Below, piece by piece: positions 25,999 through 34,579 of a stretch of 64,000 nt of DNA. A model generated the notes under the pieces. That model was not told where the DNA came from. It saw nothing but the letters and a program-made list of their open reading frames with translations, and made no database searches. The number at the start of each line of letters is the position of its first letter. The stretch's first letter is position 1. The position numbers and the translations under genes were made by a program. The DNA is from a virus. The stretch is taken from IMG/VR virus record IMGVR_UViG_3300021142_000002, positions 62,001-126,000 of that record; one strand, 5' to 3'.

Positions 25999-26362
25999 AT
26001 TTAGGTTGCATCTCCATTATTATACTTGTGCCACGTATTAATACATCGTGCACATAGTGAGTATCTATATACTTCTTAATAAACTTATCTATACCAGCAC
26101 GCATTAGATGGGCTTCCAGTACATTAGCCATCCCACCATAATAGTTTTGCATGGCATAAATAACACTTTTATCATCCATGATATTTTTATTAAATAGTAA
26201 ACTCTCACTGACTAAACAATCAAAAATATAACTATTATTATCAAACTTTAAATGGATAATACCGGCAATCATATACTCAATATCAGAGATTGAATACAGC
26301 ATGTCGGTATGTCCCAACGGAATAATAATTTTAATAGCTGATAGGGGTATGTCCTCGTCCAT
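25976..26362 (-). CDS. Unknown protein, member 1 of a tandem paralogue group (128 aa)
   Basis: 128 residues; ribosome-binding site AAAGGA. IKIIIPLGHTDMLYSISDIE, YMIAGIIHLKFDNNSYIFDC, ending DVLIRGTSIIMEMQPKYG. First gene of the group, 9 nt downstream of the helicase gene on the same strand, so the five-gene run is probably one operon under the promoter-like box at 27927. Confidence 0.72.
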   Translation of the reverse strand: MDEDIPLSAIKIIIPLGHTDMLYSISDIEYMIAGIIHLKFDNNSYIFDCLVSESLLFNKNIMDDKSVIYAMQNYYGGMANVLEAHLMRAGIDKFIKKYIDTHYVHDVLIRGTSIIMEMQPKYGHNNNW

Positions 26363-26371
26363 AAATATCCT

Positions 26372-27895
26372 TTAAATTTTATAACTCGTTTTAATACAAT
26401 TGATTATTTTTACCTTAGGGGTAAAAATAGCTACCTTATCTAAATGATAGTCCACATGCTTTTGTATGCTCATACAGACTAGATAACAAAATAATGGATC
26501 TAGATTAGGATATAGGTCACTAATGTCTCTAAGCCTTCCTAGCATTTGAATATTCTTTTCCATCGCATTAATGGCTACAGTCGATATAACAACCACTAAT
26601 CCTTTAATGTCTTTACCAGTACCTGCTTTATTGGGCGTAGAAACTACAATATCATGAGAGTGTAAAACCTCATCTTCATGCTTGCCATTATAAGCTGTGA
26701 TTCTAAAGTCTTTGCAGTTATAATCTCTTTTTATATACTTAGCGAGTCTTTCACTAAAATCAATGCTCGATACATAAATAAGAAGTTTCTGCTTAGGTAA
26801 GTAATTAGTTACGAATAGCTTAACGACTAAATTAGTGATCATATTCATGTAGTTTTCTAATAAGACTTTTTTAGCCATAATAGATTGCTCAAATAAGTTA
26901 TGGCTATAGCCCATAGACCCATTATACTTAATACTCTCTGGATCTATTAGATTATACCCAATAGCTTTAACTGCAATATATTTATGCCAATCTAAACCTT
27001 CATACCTAAGATGCCTAGGGAATATAATCTCATACATTCTGTTAGTAAAGCTATCATTAGACTGAATAGTAGCTGATAGATAGAGTACTTTAGAGATATT
27101 AGTTTCTATCGAATGCCTAAAATTAAAGTGTAAGTTTTCGTGAGCTTCATCAACAACTCTAAAGCCAATGCCTAATACTTTATAAAGATCTTTAGGTAAA
27201 CACCCATAAGTAGACTTTCCAGTTTTCTCATGATCTGTTAAATAATCCCTAATAGTGCCTGTAGTAAAGATTAATATAGAGGCATCTAGATCCCCAGATC
27301 TACCCAAAGATATTGCATTCTTTAATTCTTTTTTACCACGAATAACAACGACTTCTTTTCCCGCATTAGTAAATATCCAGTTAGCATCCTTTAACCATGT
27401 TTCTACATGAGATGCACCCAGCGTTATAGCTGCTCGTTTTTTATTCTTGTAAATAGAGTATAAAGCACAAAAGGTTTTTCCTTTACCTGTTTGTAGTGGT
27501 AATACTCTAGTATCATCTGCCTTATTAATAAAATCAATAATGGGGGGCTGATAGTCTCTAGGCTCTACACCTTCAGCTAAGATTAATTTATTATCTTCAC
27601 CTTTACAAGATCTATGATGAATGGTTTCTATTTCAGATTCAGATACATGAGATTTCTTTAAATGATCTAAAAAAGAAGGCATAAGGTTTTTATGCAATCC
27701 ATAGGTCATTGTCCTAGGGATATAAATGCTATAGCTGAGTTTAAATTTTCTAATGGATCGTTTTGCTCGCCAATCAAATCTAGATTCATAAACATTTAAG
27801 TTCTCAGTGAAACTAGACATAATCTTCTTATCTTGCTGAAAATTTACACTGATGGTAAAACCATGGGTGTAAACATTTAGTTTAAATCGGGTCAT
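26372..27895 (-). CDS. SF2 DNA/RNA helicase (UvsW-like)
   Basis: 507 residues; ribosome-binding site AGGTGAATAG. Motifs in order: Q-like YQPPIIDFI (about 115-123), Walker A PLQTGKGKT (133-141), motif II VVDEAH (247-252), motif III LSATIQ (273-278), motif V STPNKAGTGKDI, motif VI NIQMLGRLRD. This is an SF2 helicase of the RecG/UvsW-like phage group, roughly T4 UvsW size. Known role: unwinding or annealing at forks and recombination intermediates. It carries a short N-terminal domain of about 110 residues before the helicase core. Confidence 0.88.
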   Translation of the reverse strand: MTRFKLNVYTHGFTISVNFQQDKKIMSSFTENLNVYESRFDWRAKRSIRKFKLSYSIYIPRTMTYGLHKNLMPSFLDHLKKSHVSESEIETIHHRSCKGEDNKLILAEGVEPRDYQPPIIDFINKADDTRVLPLQTGKGKTFCALYSIYKNKKRAAITLGASHVETWLKDANWIFTNAGKEVVVIRGKKELKNAISLGRSGDLDASILIFTTGTIRDYLTDHEKTGKSTYGCLPKDLYKVLGIGFRVVDEAHENLHFNFRHSIETNISKVLYLSATIQSNDSFTNRMYEIIFPRHLRYEGLDWHKYIAVKAIGYNLIDPESIKYNGSMGYSHNLFEQSIMAKKVLLENYMNMITNLVVKLFVTNYLPKQKLLIYVSSIDFSERLAKYIKRDYNCKDFRITAYNGKHEDEVLHSHDIVVSTPNKAGTGKDIKGLVVVISTVAINAMEKNIQMLGRLRDISDLYPNLDPLFCYLVCMSIQKHVDYHLDKVAIFTPKVKIINCIKTSYKI

Positions 27896-27926
27896 TTCTA
27901 TTCACCTATTAAGTGCTTATCAATAT

Positions 27927-27936
27927 AGATAATATA
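27927..27936 (-). promoter_or_regulatory. Promoter-like box TATATTATCT
   Basis: Minus strand TATATTATCT, 32 nt upstream of the helicase start at 27895. Confidence 0.5.
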
Positions 27937-27969
27937 GGTATAGTGATTAAATGAATAATCACTATACCT
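27937..27969 (-). terminator. Terminator of the gene at 27979
   Basis: A 14-bp stem (27937-27950 with 27956-27969, loop of 5); on the minus strand the following text is T/A-rich and contains the promoter-like box of the helicase gene. Confidence 0.7.
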
Positions 27970-27978
27970 TATTTAAGA

Positions 27979-28620
27979 TTATTTCCAAACAAATAATCTT
28001 AAATCTTTATAGCCGTTGAGTAAAGCCCTGCCATTATAGTCCCAAATTCTATCCGCACCAACAGTATCAATGTAAAAGGCTTCCGGATAACCAGCAGGCG
28101 TACACACTGTACCTAGGGCAATTAAGTAACCTTCGGAATCAGTAATGACACCAGGTCTATGACCTTCTAATATTTCACTGGCTGTAAAGAAATCAAAACT
28201 TACTTGGTTAAGCGTTTTTATCACGTAATCAAAAGAACCGTCATATAGCCCAGCACCTGATTTATCAGCCATCACTGTGCCTGTAGGTATAGCTATGTCT
28301 GATCCAACACCAGAAATAAAGGCTGGCTCTTCAGTAAACATTGTCACACCTTTTTGTTTTTTAGGCGCACTTCTATTAAATGAAGCATTCTCAAGATCTA
28401 CCCTATAATCACCGTGCGGGTATCTTTCCACAAATTCCTTTTGTTTAGCAGCAATAGCTTGTTCAGCTTCTGTATAGACAATTTCTACCTTTTCTAGTAC
28501 TTCTTCCACTGTTTTATTAATCTGTTTAATCCCTTCATGAAACCTGCATGGTATTTGTTTTTCTTCGAATACATTAATTACTTTTTCCATTGCATTGTCA
28601 AACATTTCTTTAATACACAT
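27979..28620 (-). CDS. Unknown protein (213 aa)
   Basis: I chose ATG 28620 (MCIKEMFDNAMEKVINVFEE) because CAGGAGATTGAGAGT precedes it; a frame from 28671 begins inside the terminator hairpin at 28651-28678. The N-terminal half is a charged helix (residues 1-75), the C-terminal half is soluble alpha/beta (FISGVGSDIAIPTGTVMADK, YLIALGTVCTPAGYPEAFYI). No motif recognised. Transcribed separately from the helicase. Confidence 0.68.
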   Translation of the reverse strand: MCIKEMFDNAMEKVINVFEEKQIPCRFHEGIKQINKTVEEVLEKVEIVYTEAEQAIAAKQKEFVERYPHGDYRVDLENASFNRSAPKKQKGVTMFTEEPAFISGVGSDIAIPTGTVMADKSGAGLYDGSFDYVIKTLNQVSFDFFTASEILEGHRPGVITDSEGYLIALGTVCTPAGYPEAFYIDTVGADRIWDYNGRALLNGYKDLRLFVWK

Positions 28621-28650
28621 ACTCTCAATCTCCTGATTACATTTAAAAAT

Positions 28651-28678
28651 ATAGACTATGGGATATCCCATAGTCTAT
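28651..28678 (-). terminator. Perfect 28-nt palindrome after RNA polymerase beta' C-terminal gene
   Basis: A perfect palindrome (centre GATATC) followed on the minus strand by TATATTTTTAAATG. It ends the polymerase transcript from 28687-30684. Confidence 0.75.
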
Positions 28679-28686
28679 AGTATTGG

Positions 28687-30684
28687 TTACTTTACTTTCA
28701 AAATATCATCTAGCATATGTTTGGTCTTTAACTTACCAGTACGCCAGTGTATACTTAATAAAGATTTATACTGTTCTTGATGGGCTAACATTGAAGTCAA
28801 TGTCCTGTTATTAATAACCCAGGGTAATACTTTAAAGTTAAAATCATCACCAGGTCTTGGTAATTCATTTAACCTTTCTGGATTATTAGCTACTACCATT
28901 AGTGATCTAACAAATATTTCAGCTTGAGTGATATTAAACTCTTGACCATTATCTTTATTTAATCGTCTTCTTAGAACAGTAATTAATCCTTCAATAGCAC
29001 CTGTTACTGTTTTAAAGTCTGTTATCTTTTCATTAGATTTTCCTTGTGGTTCAATATAGGATTTAACATCATTAAAGAATGACATGATGTTATCACCTTT
29101 TCTTGGAATAATAAATACAGGTGTATTTACATTCCAGTTCTTTAAAGTAAATTCTACATAGTTCTTACCAGAACCCCAACCATGTTCTTTAAGATAAGTT
29201 AGTACTTGGGTAGACAGTGAAATGCCCATGCCCGATACTTCTAATTTCTTTAAGATATCAAAAGATCCAGACATCATACCTGACTTATCAGTTAAACTAA
29301 TACCAAGCTCTGGTATTCGAGTAATTCGGCTAGGCGATAGTTCGGTCGCATCAATGTGTAGAATTTGAGATAGATACTTTACATAATCAGAATCTATTCT
29401 AATCAATACATTTCCCTTACTAGCAAATTCAGTTAAGAATAACCTATCAGGCTGTTTTGGACTAATCCTAAACCATCGACTAGAATTTGAATCCAGTGTT
29501 AGTTTCTTGGATATGGAAGATCCCTCATAATGTTTAGTAGACATGATGATTTGGGATATCATAGCACACAGTGGTGTGGATAAAGAAAAGCCTAGATTAC
29601 TCTTAGGTGGAATAATTAAACTAATCCAACCTAAACAGACTTGACAGACTTCTTGAGCATCATGACATCCGCAGCCAGTAATTGTTCTATACTCAATGAC
29701 TTTACCAATCAGATGATCAATGCTGTCCCAGATTAATACAGGCTTATCAGTTTGCTCGTCCATATAGTACTTACCCTTTAATAGAGTAAGATCATCTTTA
29801 CTGACTAATCTTTTAGCGGTAATATAATTACTACATCCTCCTTCTATATAGACCTGTCTAAGAATAACAGAAGCTGCTAACTGCACCTTTCTATTAAACC
29901 ATTCAGACTGTTGCAATGGATCAGTATTCATGATAGAAGCTCTAGAGGCTGATCTAGATTCAATCATAGAGTCATATAAGTTATCTAATCCTTCACCATA
30001 GCCTACATCAATTGGATAAGGGAATACTGAACCATCAATGTCATGTACATAGCCACGAGGTCCTACCATTTGAATAACCTGACCTTTATTAACTAATCCA
30101 GCCATCGTCAGCTTCTTAATACCATTATGTTTTAGGTATTCTCTATCGGTATATAAAACCTTACTAACAACAGAATGTACTTTAGCAATTTCTTCTGCAC
30201 AGACATGTTCTGCGTAATCTGATTCTTCTGCTAATTTTCTATAATTATCTTTAGCTTCAACAATAGTAAATTCTTCCATTATCTCTATTAGATCAAACAA
30301 AGAAACTGTTGTTACATATTCAGATAGTTTTAAACAGCTAACATTATAGATCTCATTAGTAACTTCGTAAAAAGCTTTACTAAGATCCCATACATCAGCT
30401 CTAATACCTTTACTATTTAAATCATTAAATATGTGCCAGAATATTCTAGAGCCTATTTTTCTATGGGTAGATGCTCCAAAATCACCCACTAAACCAGTCT
30501 CTGAGATTAGTTCAGCACCTGGAAAACAACGATAGAGTTCCCAATATATCCAGCTAAGAATAATATTGGGTCTAGTCATTACTATCTCTTTATCAGAGAA
30601 TCTAATTAAATGTTCATGATCTGGTAAATTCCATACATCATTAAAACTATATTTATAAACTAGATCATTAGCTTCAATACTCAT
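28687..30684 (-). CDS. RNA polymerase beta' subunit, C-terminal part (second copy, 665 aa)
   Basis: 665 residues; ribosome-binding site AGAGGAATAA. Beta' landmarks: AGLVNKGQVIQMVGPRGYVH (about 195-214) and IDVGYGEGLDNLYDSMIESR then SASRASIMNT (bridge-helix side, like the EGL..YFxSTHGARKGLxDTAL region), then a zinc-type segment CGCHDAQEVCQVCLG (338-352) and ISQIIMSTKHYEGSSISK (like TQLTMRTFHxGG). It then continues past the trigger loop for 275 residues. Together with 30696-32726 it is an operon of polymerase parts. By length it resembles the phiKZ virion polymerase component gp80; the virion/non-virion assignment is inferred. Confidence 0.82.
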   Translation of the reverse strand: MSIEANDLVYKYSFNDVWNLPDHEHLIRFSDKEIVMTRPNIILSWIYWELYRCFPGAELISETGLVGDFGASTHRKIGSRIFWHIFNDLNSKGIRADVWDLSKAFYEVTNEIYNVSCLKLSEYVTTVSLFDLIEIMEEFTIVEAKDNYRKLAEESDYAEHVCAEEIAKVHSVVSKVLYTDREYLKHNGIKKLTMAGLVNKGQVIQMVGPRGYVHDIDGSVFPYPIDVGYGEGLDNLYDSMIESRSASRASIMNTDPLQQSEWFNRKVQLAASVILRQVYIEGGCSNYITAKRLVSKDDLTLLKGKYYMDEQTDKPVLIWDSIDHLIGKVIEYRTITGCGCHDAQEVCQVCLGWISLIIPPKSNLGFSLSTPLCAMISQIIMSTKHYEGSSISKKLTLDSNSSRWFRISPKQPDRLFLTEFASKGNVLIRIDSDYVKYLSQILHIDATELSPSRITRIPELGISLTDKSGMMSGSFDILKKLEVSGMGISLSTQVLTYLKEHGWGSGKNYVEFTLKNWNVNTPVFIIPRKGDNIMSFFNDVKSYIEPQGKSNEKITDFKTVTGAIEGLITVLRRRLNKDNGQEFNITQAEIFVRSLMVVANNPERLNELPRPGDDFNFKVLPWVINNRTLTSMLAHQEQYKSLLSIHWRTGKLKTKHMLDDILKVK

Positions 30685-30695
30685 TTATTCCTCTA

Positions 30696-32726
30696 TTAAG
30701 CATTTTTAATCTCTAAGCCGAATGAAAACAAAACATGGTTGATAAACATAAGGGGTCTAGAAGTACCCATCTTCATATCCATAATAGGCTCAAGTCTAGA
30801 GGGTGTACGAGAGGCTAATAAATTAGCCACTACATTTTTATGGGATTCTGGGCTATTAGACATGGTTAATAATTCTGCGATAATTTCTCCTCCCATATAC
30901 GCGCCATACATTCTTACTTCAGTTTCAGAAAATACTTTAACAGCTTGTACCTTACTAGGACTGCCCCATCTAGATATTTTATTAGGGCCAGCTAAAACCC
31001 CATGATGTTGTAGTTTACCAGAAGATACCGACATTGGATGCTGGTCAGTCTTTTCTAGAATGATGATTTGCTCAACGCCAATAAAGACATTATCCTTAGT
31101 GGTAACCATATTCCCTGCTAAATCTCTATAGGATACAGGTCCATAGCAAGGTTTAAATACTTTGAGTATTCTATTTAATATACCTATATCTACGTGTTCA
31201 CTGTCTACAGGAATATATAAATAAATCCCATCTTGAATAACAGTATCTAAATGTACCTTTCTTTGCTCAAATGTTCTGTAATTAGAATTAATGGTATTAA
31301 ATGTTAAAGGTGATGCTACTTCATAAAACTCCATTAATTTACCAAATACAGTATCGAAGGGTAAAGATTGATAATTGTTTCTAATCCACGTTGTTAAGTC
31401 TCTAGAAACTCCACCGATAAAGCCTTCATAGAGCTGACCATAATTCATCCTAGACACTGTCGATTTAGAAAACTTAATTAAATCTGCTCTATTACCGTAG
31501 GCGTCAACGGGCATATCTTCATCTTTAAAGATATAGCAAATGACTCCCTTATTTCCGCAATTTCCGGTCATCTTTGATCCAAGACTGATAGGCTGTTCTC
31601 TATAACAGAATATTTCTACTCTATATTCATCTAATGGTATCCTTTTTCGAGTACGTCTTATGATACCGCCTTGAGGTACTTTATACTTAGTTAAATTAGG
31701 TTTATCTGCAATCGCTCTAGTTATTAGCTGAGTTAATCTAGGTGATATATTTAAATTCTTGTCTGATCGTACCAGACTCTCATAGATGTTTACTATACCG
31801 GCATAATACTCACTGGCATGAGCTATATACCTTTCTGGCTGTACCGCCATGGCAGGTGGTGTTAATGGCTTAGCTTTAGTTTCACCAATACCAGATTCTA
31901 CGATAATATCATAGACTGTAGCACCTGGTACACCATAGATTCTAATATCATGCACCATGTCAATTTCCATGAGTGCTTTATTACTCATTTCTATTGCATC
32001 AAATGCATCATCATATTCAGCAAAGGCAAAGACTAATCCATCTTCTCTAATTTTATCACCGACTTCAGGATAGGGCTTAAAATGATTCTCATCCCCATAT
32101 GTGTTTTTAGGGTACATTTTCTTACCCCATTCACCGACTACTGAAGGCAATTCTAATAGACTTGCTCTTTCGCAAAATGATTCAGATGCACCATAGCCGT
32201 CTTCAATAGAGGCGGGTACTGATAGATTAACTACATTACAACTTAAACCATTACTATAAATACCACCGTCTTTAACATTAGGTGATTTAGCCAATATAGT
32301 ATCCTTTGCTATATGAGAGCCTGCTCTTAATTGCTTGACAATAGGATTTAATACCATTCGATTACCATATGTTCGATGTCTGGTATCGTATGTGTTAATG
32401 TCTAGACAATCATATTTGCCCGTTATCTGGCATTGATAGATAATTGTAATAGATGGGTTTTCTTTTATCTGATATTCATCTAATGTCTTTTTAAACTTTT
32501 GATGAACAGAAATAACAATACCATCTGTTGGCATCGTTACATTAAAGGCTTCTAGTTGAGTTTCTAAGCCTGTTAATATTCTGGGTATATCAGATTTCTT
32601 AGGCGTTACAGCTTGTGCTAAATGATGAGATAGCATAGCTAGTCGACTACTACTATTAAACCTAATAAAAGGATTAACAGCAGCCATAGCACCATAGGTG
32701 ACCAACGTATTTCTTCTTTTTAGCAT
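30696..32726 (-). CDS. RNA polymerase beta subunit, C-terminal part (676 aa)
   Basis: 676 residues; ribosome-binding site AAGGAGAATAAC. Landmarks: FNSSSRLAMLSHHLAQAV (23-40, like NDHNRALMGxNMQRQAV of bacterial beta), GYGASESFCERASLLE (178-193, like GYNYEDAIVISER), KMTGNCGNKGVICYIF (385-400, like GRHGNKGVISxI with catalytic-site Lys), DMPVDAYGNRADLIKFS (404-420, like EDMPYDENGTPVDIVLNP), MYGAYMGGEIIAELLTMSN near the C-terminus. It begins in the middle of beta; the N-terminal (Rif-region) half is not in this window. Corresponds to phiKZ gp149 or gp71-73. Confidence 0.9.
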   Translation of the reverse strand: MLKRRNTLVTYGAMAAVNPFIRFNSSSRLAMLSHHLAQAVTPKKSDIPRILTGLETQLEAFNVTMPTDGIVISVHQKFKKTLDEYQIKENPSITIIYQCQITGKYDCLDINTYDTRHRTYGNRMVLNPIVKQLRAGSHIAKDTILAKSPNVKDGGIYSNGLSCNVVNLSVPASIEDGYGASESFCERASLLELPSVVGEWGKKMYPKNTYGDENHFKPYPEVGDKIREDGLVFAFAEYDDAFDAIEMSNKALMEIDMVHDIRIYGVPGATVYDIIVESGIGETKAKPLTPPAMAVQPERYIAHASEYYAGIVNIYESLVRSDKNLNISPRLTQLITRAIADKPNLTKYKVPQGGIIRRTRKRIPLDEYRVEIFCYREQPISLGSKMTGNCGNKGVICYIFKDEDMPVDAYGNRADLIKFSKSTVSRMNYGQLYEGFIGGVSRDLTTWIRNNYQSLPFDTVFGKLMEFYEVASPLTFNTINSNYRTFEQRKVHLDTVIQDGIYLYIPVDSEHVDIGILNRILKVFKPCYGPVSYRDLAGNMVTTKDNVFIGVEQIIILEKTDQHPMSVSSGKLQHHGVLAGPNKISRWGSPSKVQAVKVFSETEVRMYGAYMGGEIIAELLTMSNSPESHKNVVANLLASRTPSRLEPIMDMKMGTSRPLMFINHVLFSFGLEIKNA

Positions 32727-32763
32727 ACTCTAGTTATTCTCCTTATTTTTAGTGTTTGCTATT

Positions 32764-32774
32764 AGATAATGTAT
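32764..32774 (-). promoter_or_regulatory. Promoter-like box ATACATTATCT
   Basis: Minus strand ATACATTATCT, 38 nt upstream of the beta-subunit start at 32726. The divergent + gene at 32806 begins nearby. Confidence 0.55.
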
Positions 32775-32805
32775 TTATTAAAACTTTTTTAAATATGGAG
32801 CAAAA

Positions 32806-33150
32806 ATGACACTTTCAGTTAGTCGTTTTCAATTACCAATGGGTCAGGTTAATGTAAACAGTTCTGGGTTTAGAAACCTAATAGAGAACCATGTCCTATA
32901 CTTACAAACAAGTGTTAATACTAAAATATTAATTTTAGATCCTGCCGATGAATATAAATGGCAGGGTGATTTTTATGGATTACTTAATAAGTTGGGTATT
33001 ACCCAAGATATGTGGTGGATTACAATGAGGGTAAATAATCTATACTCTCCTGTTGATTATTCAGGTGATCTAGGACAAATTTATAGTCCAGGCATTGTAG
33101 ACATTACTACACTATTGTCTAGATACCTAGCCACAGCTACTGTTAAATAG
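32806..33150 (+). CDS. Unknown small protein (114 aa)
   Basis: 114 residues; ribosome-binding site ATGGAGC. A soluble, aromatic-rich protein (DEYKWQGDFYGLLNKLGITQ, YSPVDYSGDLGQIYSPGIVD). Ends 14 nt before the hairpin 33165-33188, which separates it from the convergent gene 33200. The style of a short virion component, such as a tail or baseplate accessory, is a guess. Confidence 0.68.
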   Translation: MTLSVSRFQLPMGQVNVNSSGFRNLIENHVLYLQTSVNTKILILDPADEYKWQGDFYGLLNKLGITQDMWWITMRVNNLYSPVDYSGDLGQIYSPGIVDITTLLSRYLATATVK

Positions 33151-33188
33151 AAAAAAATAAAGGTGAGTAGATGCAACTGCATCTACTC
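33151..33188 (-). terminator. Terminator of the gene at 33200
   Basis: An 11-bp stem (33165-33175 with 33178-33188, loop of 2) followed on the minus strand by CACCTTTATTTTTTTCTAT. It lies 12 nt after the stop codon at 33200 and also after the convergent + gene. Confidence 0.8.
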
Positions 33189-33199
33189 GCTTTATGCCG

Positions 33200-34576
33200 T
33201 TATATCCGATAAGGATTATAAGGATATGGTTGCTGAGGTATGCCATTGTGCATAGGCGTTTGTTGATACCCAGTTTGATAAACTGGTAGCTGCTGCATAG
33301 GTGCACTACCAAAGGCTGCAGGTCTAGCAGAGGGTATACCTTGCTGCTGCATAACACCATATTGTGGTGGTTGCTGACTTCTTAGATAAGCATTGATAGC
33401 TTGTTCAGGTGTCATATTGACGGGTGGTGCAGCATACTGCTGCTGTGGTACTTGCATAGGTGGATATTGATTATAAGGATTTTGATAAACTGGTTGCTGA
33501 GGGGGAGCAGCATAATACGGTGTATTATTTACCATATTGCTAACCTGTGGGGCAGGGGCTGGATATTGCTCTACAGGTCTTTGCTGAGTTACATTGCTGC
33601 CAATAGGGACGGTTTTTACTAAACCAGAACTCAATACTACTTTCTTATAAGCACCTTCATTAGATAGCTCTTCATAAGCTTCAGAAACATCTTCAGCAGG
33701 TTTATTAATGTTGCCCTTAATACCTACATTGCCAGGCAATGACTGAGATAAATGACGCTTTGCCAATGCTGCTAAATCAGATAAGTTTTCATACCAGCTC
33801 ACAGGAATATCAGACATCACTGAATATTTACCTAGGATATTTCTAATCTTATTTAAGTGAACAGCTGTATGGTAATAACACTCTAATAATGCTTCAAGAT
33901 ATGGATAAGTATTGCTATTACTCCCATATGTATTTTCAGCCGGAATAACATACTCATATAAACTCCTTACTACTCTTTTAGCTTTTTCAGAAGAATTTTT
34001 AATACCACAAAAACTATCTTTACTGTTTAGAATATGAGGAATTAAAGTAGCTGTTCTGCTAAAGACTTCATCATTTACTTTACCACCACGCTCTAAGCGA
34101 ATAGAGATAATAGGATATCTTCCAGAAATACCTGTATTCTTTTTCTGTATTTCCATAAAGAGCTTTTCAGCACCGCCTTCAACGGCATCAAATCGTCCAA
34201 TCAATTCTAATTGTTTTTGATTTAATTTACTGTGAGCTTCTTTATTTAGTTTTAAAGCTATAATGCTACCCACAGCTCTTTGGATACTGTCATGAATTTT
34301 ACAGCTAATTAAAGTTTGATATACATTGAGTACTTCAGATTGACCTGATACAATGCTTTCACAAGCTGGATGAAAAGCTACAATCTCATTCCAGTTACCA
34401 TCTTTTAATATTCTTCTAGTAGGCAATACTAATCGCTTAACTTTACCTTCTAGCTTTACTGTAACGATCTCTGGATCTTTGTTAATGTCATGAGAATAAA
34501 TGACATTATCATCATTATCAATTTTACAATCTACTGCCCTTAGCAGTTCTTTATAATATTCGGTGACTGGATTCAT
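33200..34576 (-). CDS. Unknown protein with Pro/Gln/Asn/Tyr-rich C-terminal tail (458 aa)
   Basis: 458 residues. Residues 1-320 are a folded helical domain (starts MNPVTEYYKELLRAVDCKID); residues 325-458 are a disordered tail rich in Pro, Gln, Tyr, Asn and Met (PVEQYPAPAPQVSNMV, QPYPYNPYRI at the end). The stop of the next upstream gene (34580) is 3 nt away. Such tails also occur on 34580 and 47772. Function unknown; tail could mediate assembly or phase behaviour. Confidence 0.72.
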   Translation of the reverse strand: MNPVTEYYKELLRAVDCKIDNDDNVIYSHDINKDPEIVTVKLEGKVKRLVLPTRRILKDGNWNEIVAFHPACESIVSGQSEVLNVYQTLISCKIHDSIQRAVGSIIALKLNKEAHSKLNQKQLELIGRFDAVEGGAEKLFMEIQKKNTGISGRYPIISIRLERGGKVNDEVFSRTATLIPHILNSKDSFCGIKNSSEKAKRVVRSLYEYVIPAENTYGSNSNTYPYLEALLECYYHTAVHLNKIRNILGKYSVMSDIPVSWYENLSDLAALAKRHLSQSLPGNVGIKGNINKPAEDVSEAYEELSNEGAYKKVVLSSGLVKTVPIGSNVTQQRPVEQYPAPAPQVSNMVNNTPYYAAPPQQPVYQNPYNQYPPMQVPQQQYAAPPVNMTPEQAINAYLRSQQPPQYGVMQQQGIPSARPAAFGSAPMQQLPVYQTGYQQTPMHNGIPQQPYPYNPYRI

Positions 34577-34579
34577 TTT

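Noticed and set aside
33127-33622. Overlapping frames on both strands in the P/Q-rich 3' region of the gene at 33200
   Set aside because: They mirror the repetitive codons of the minus-strand gene and have no ribosome-binding sites.
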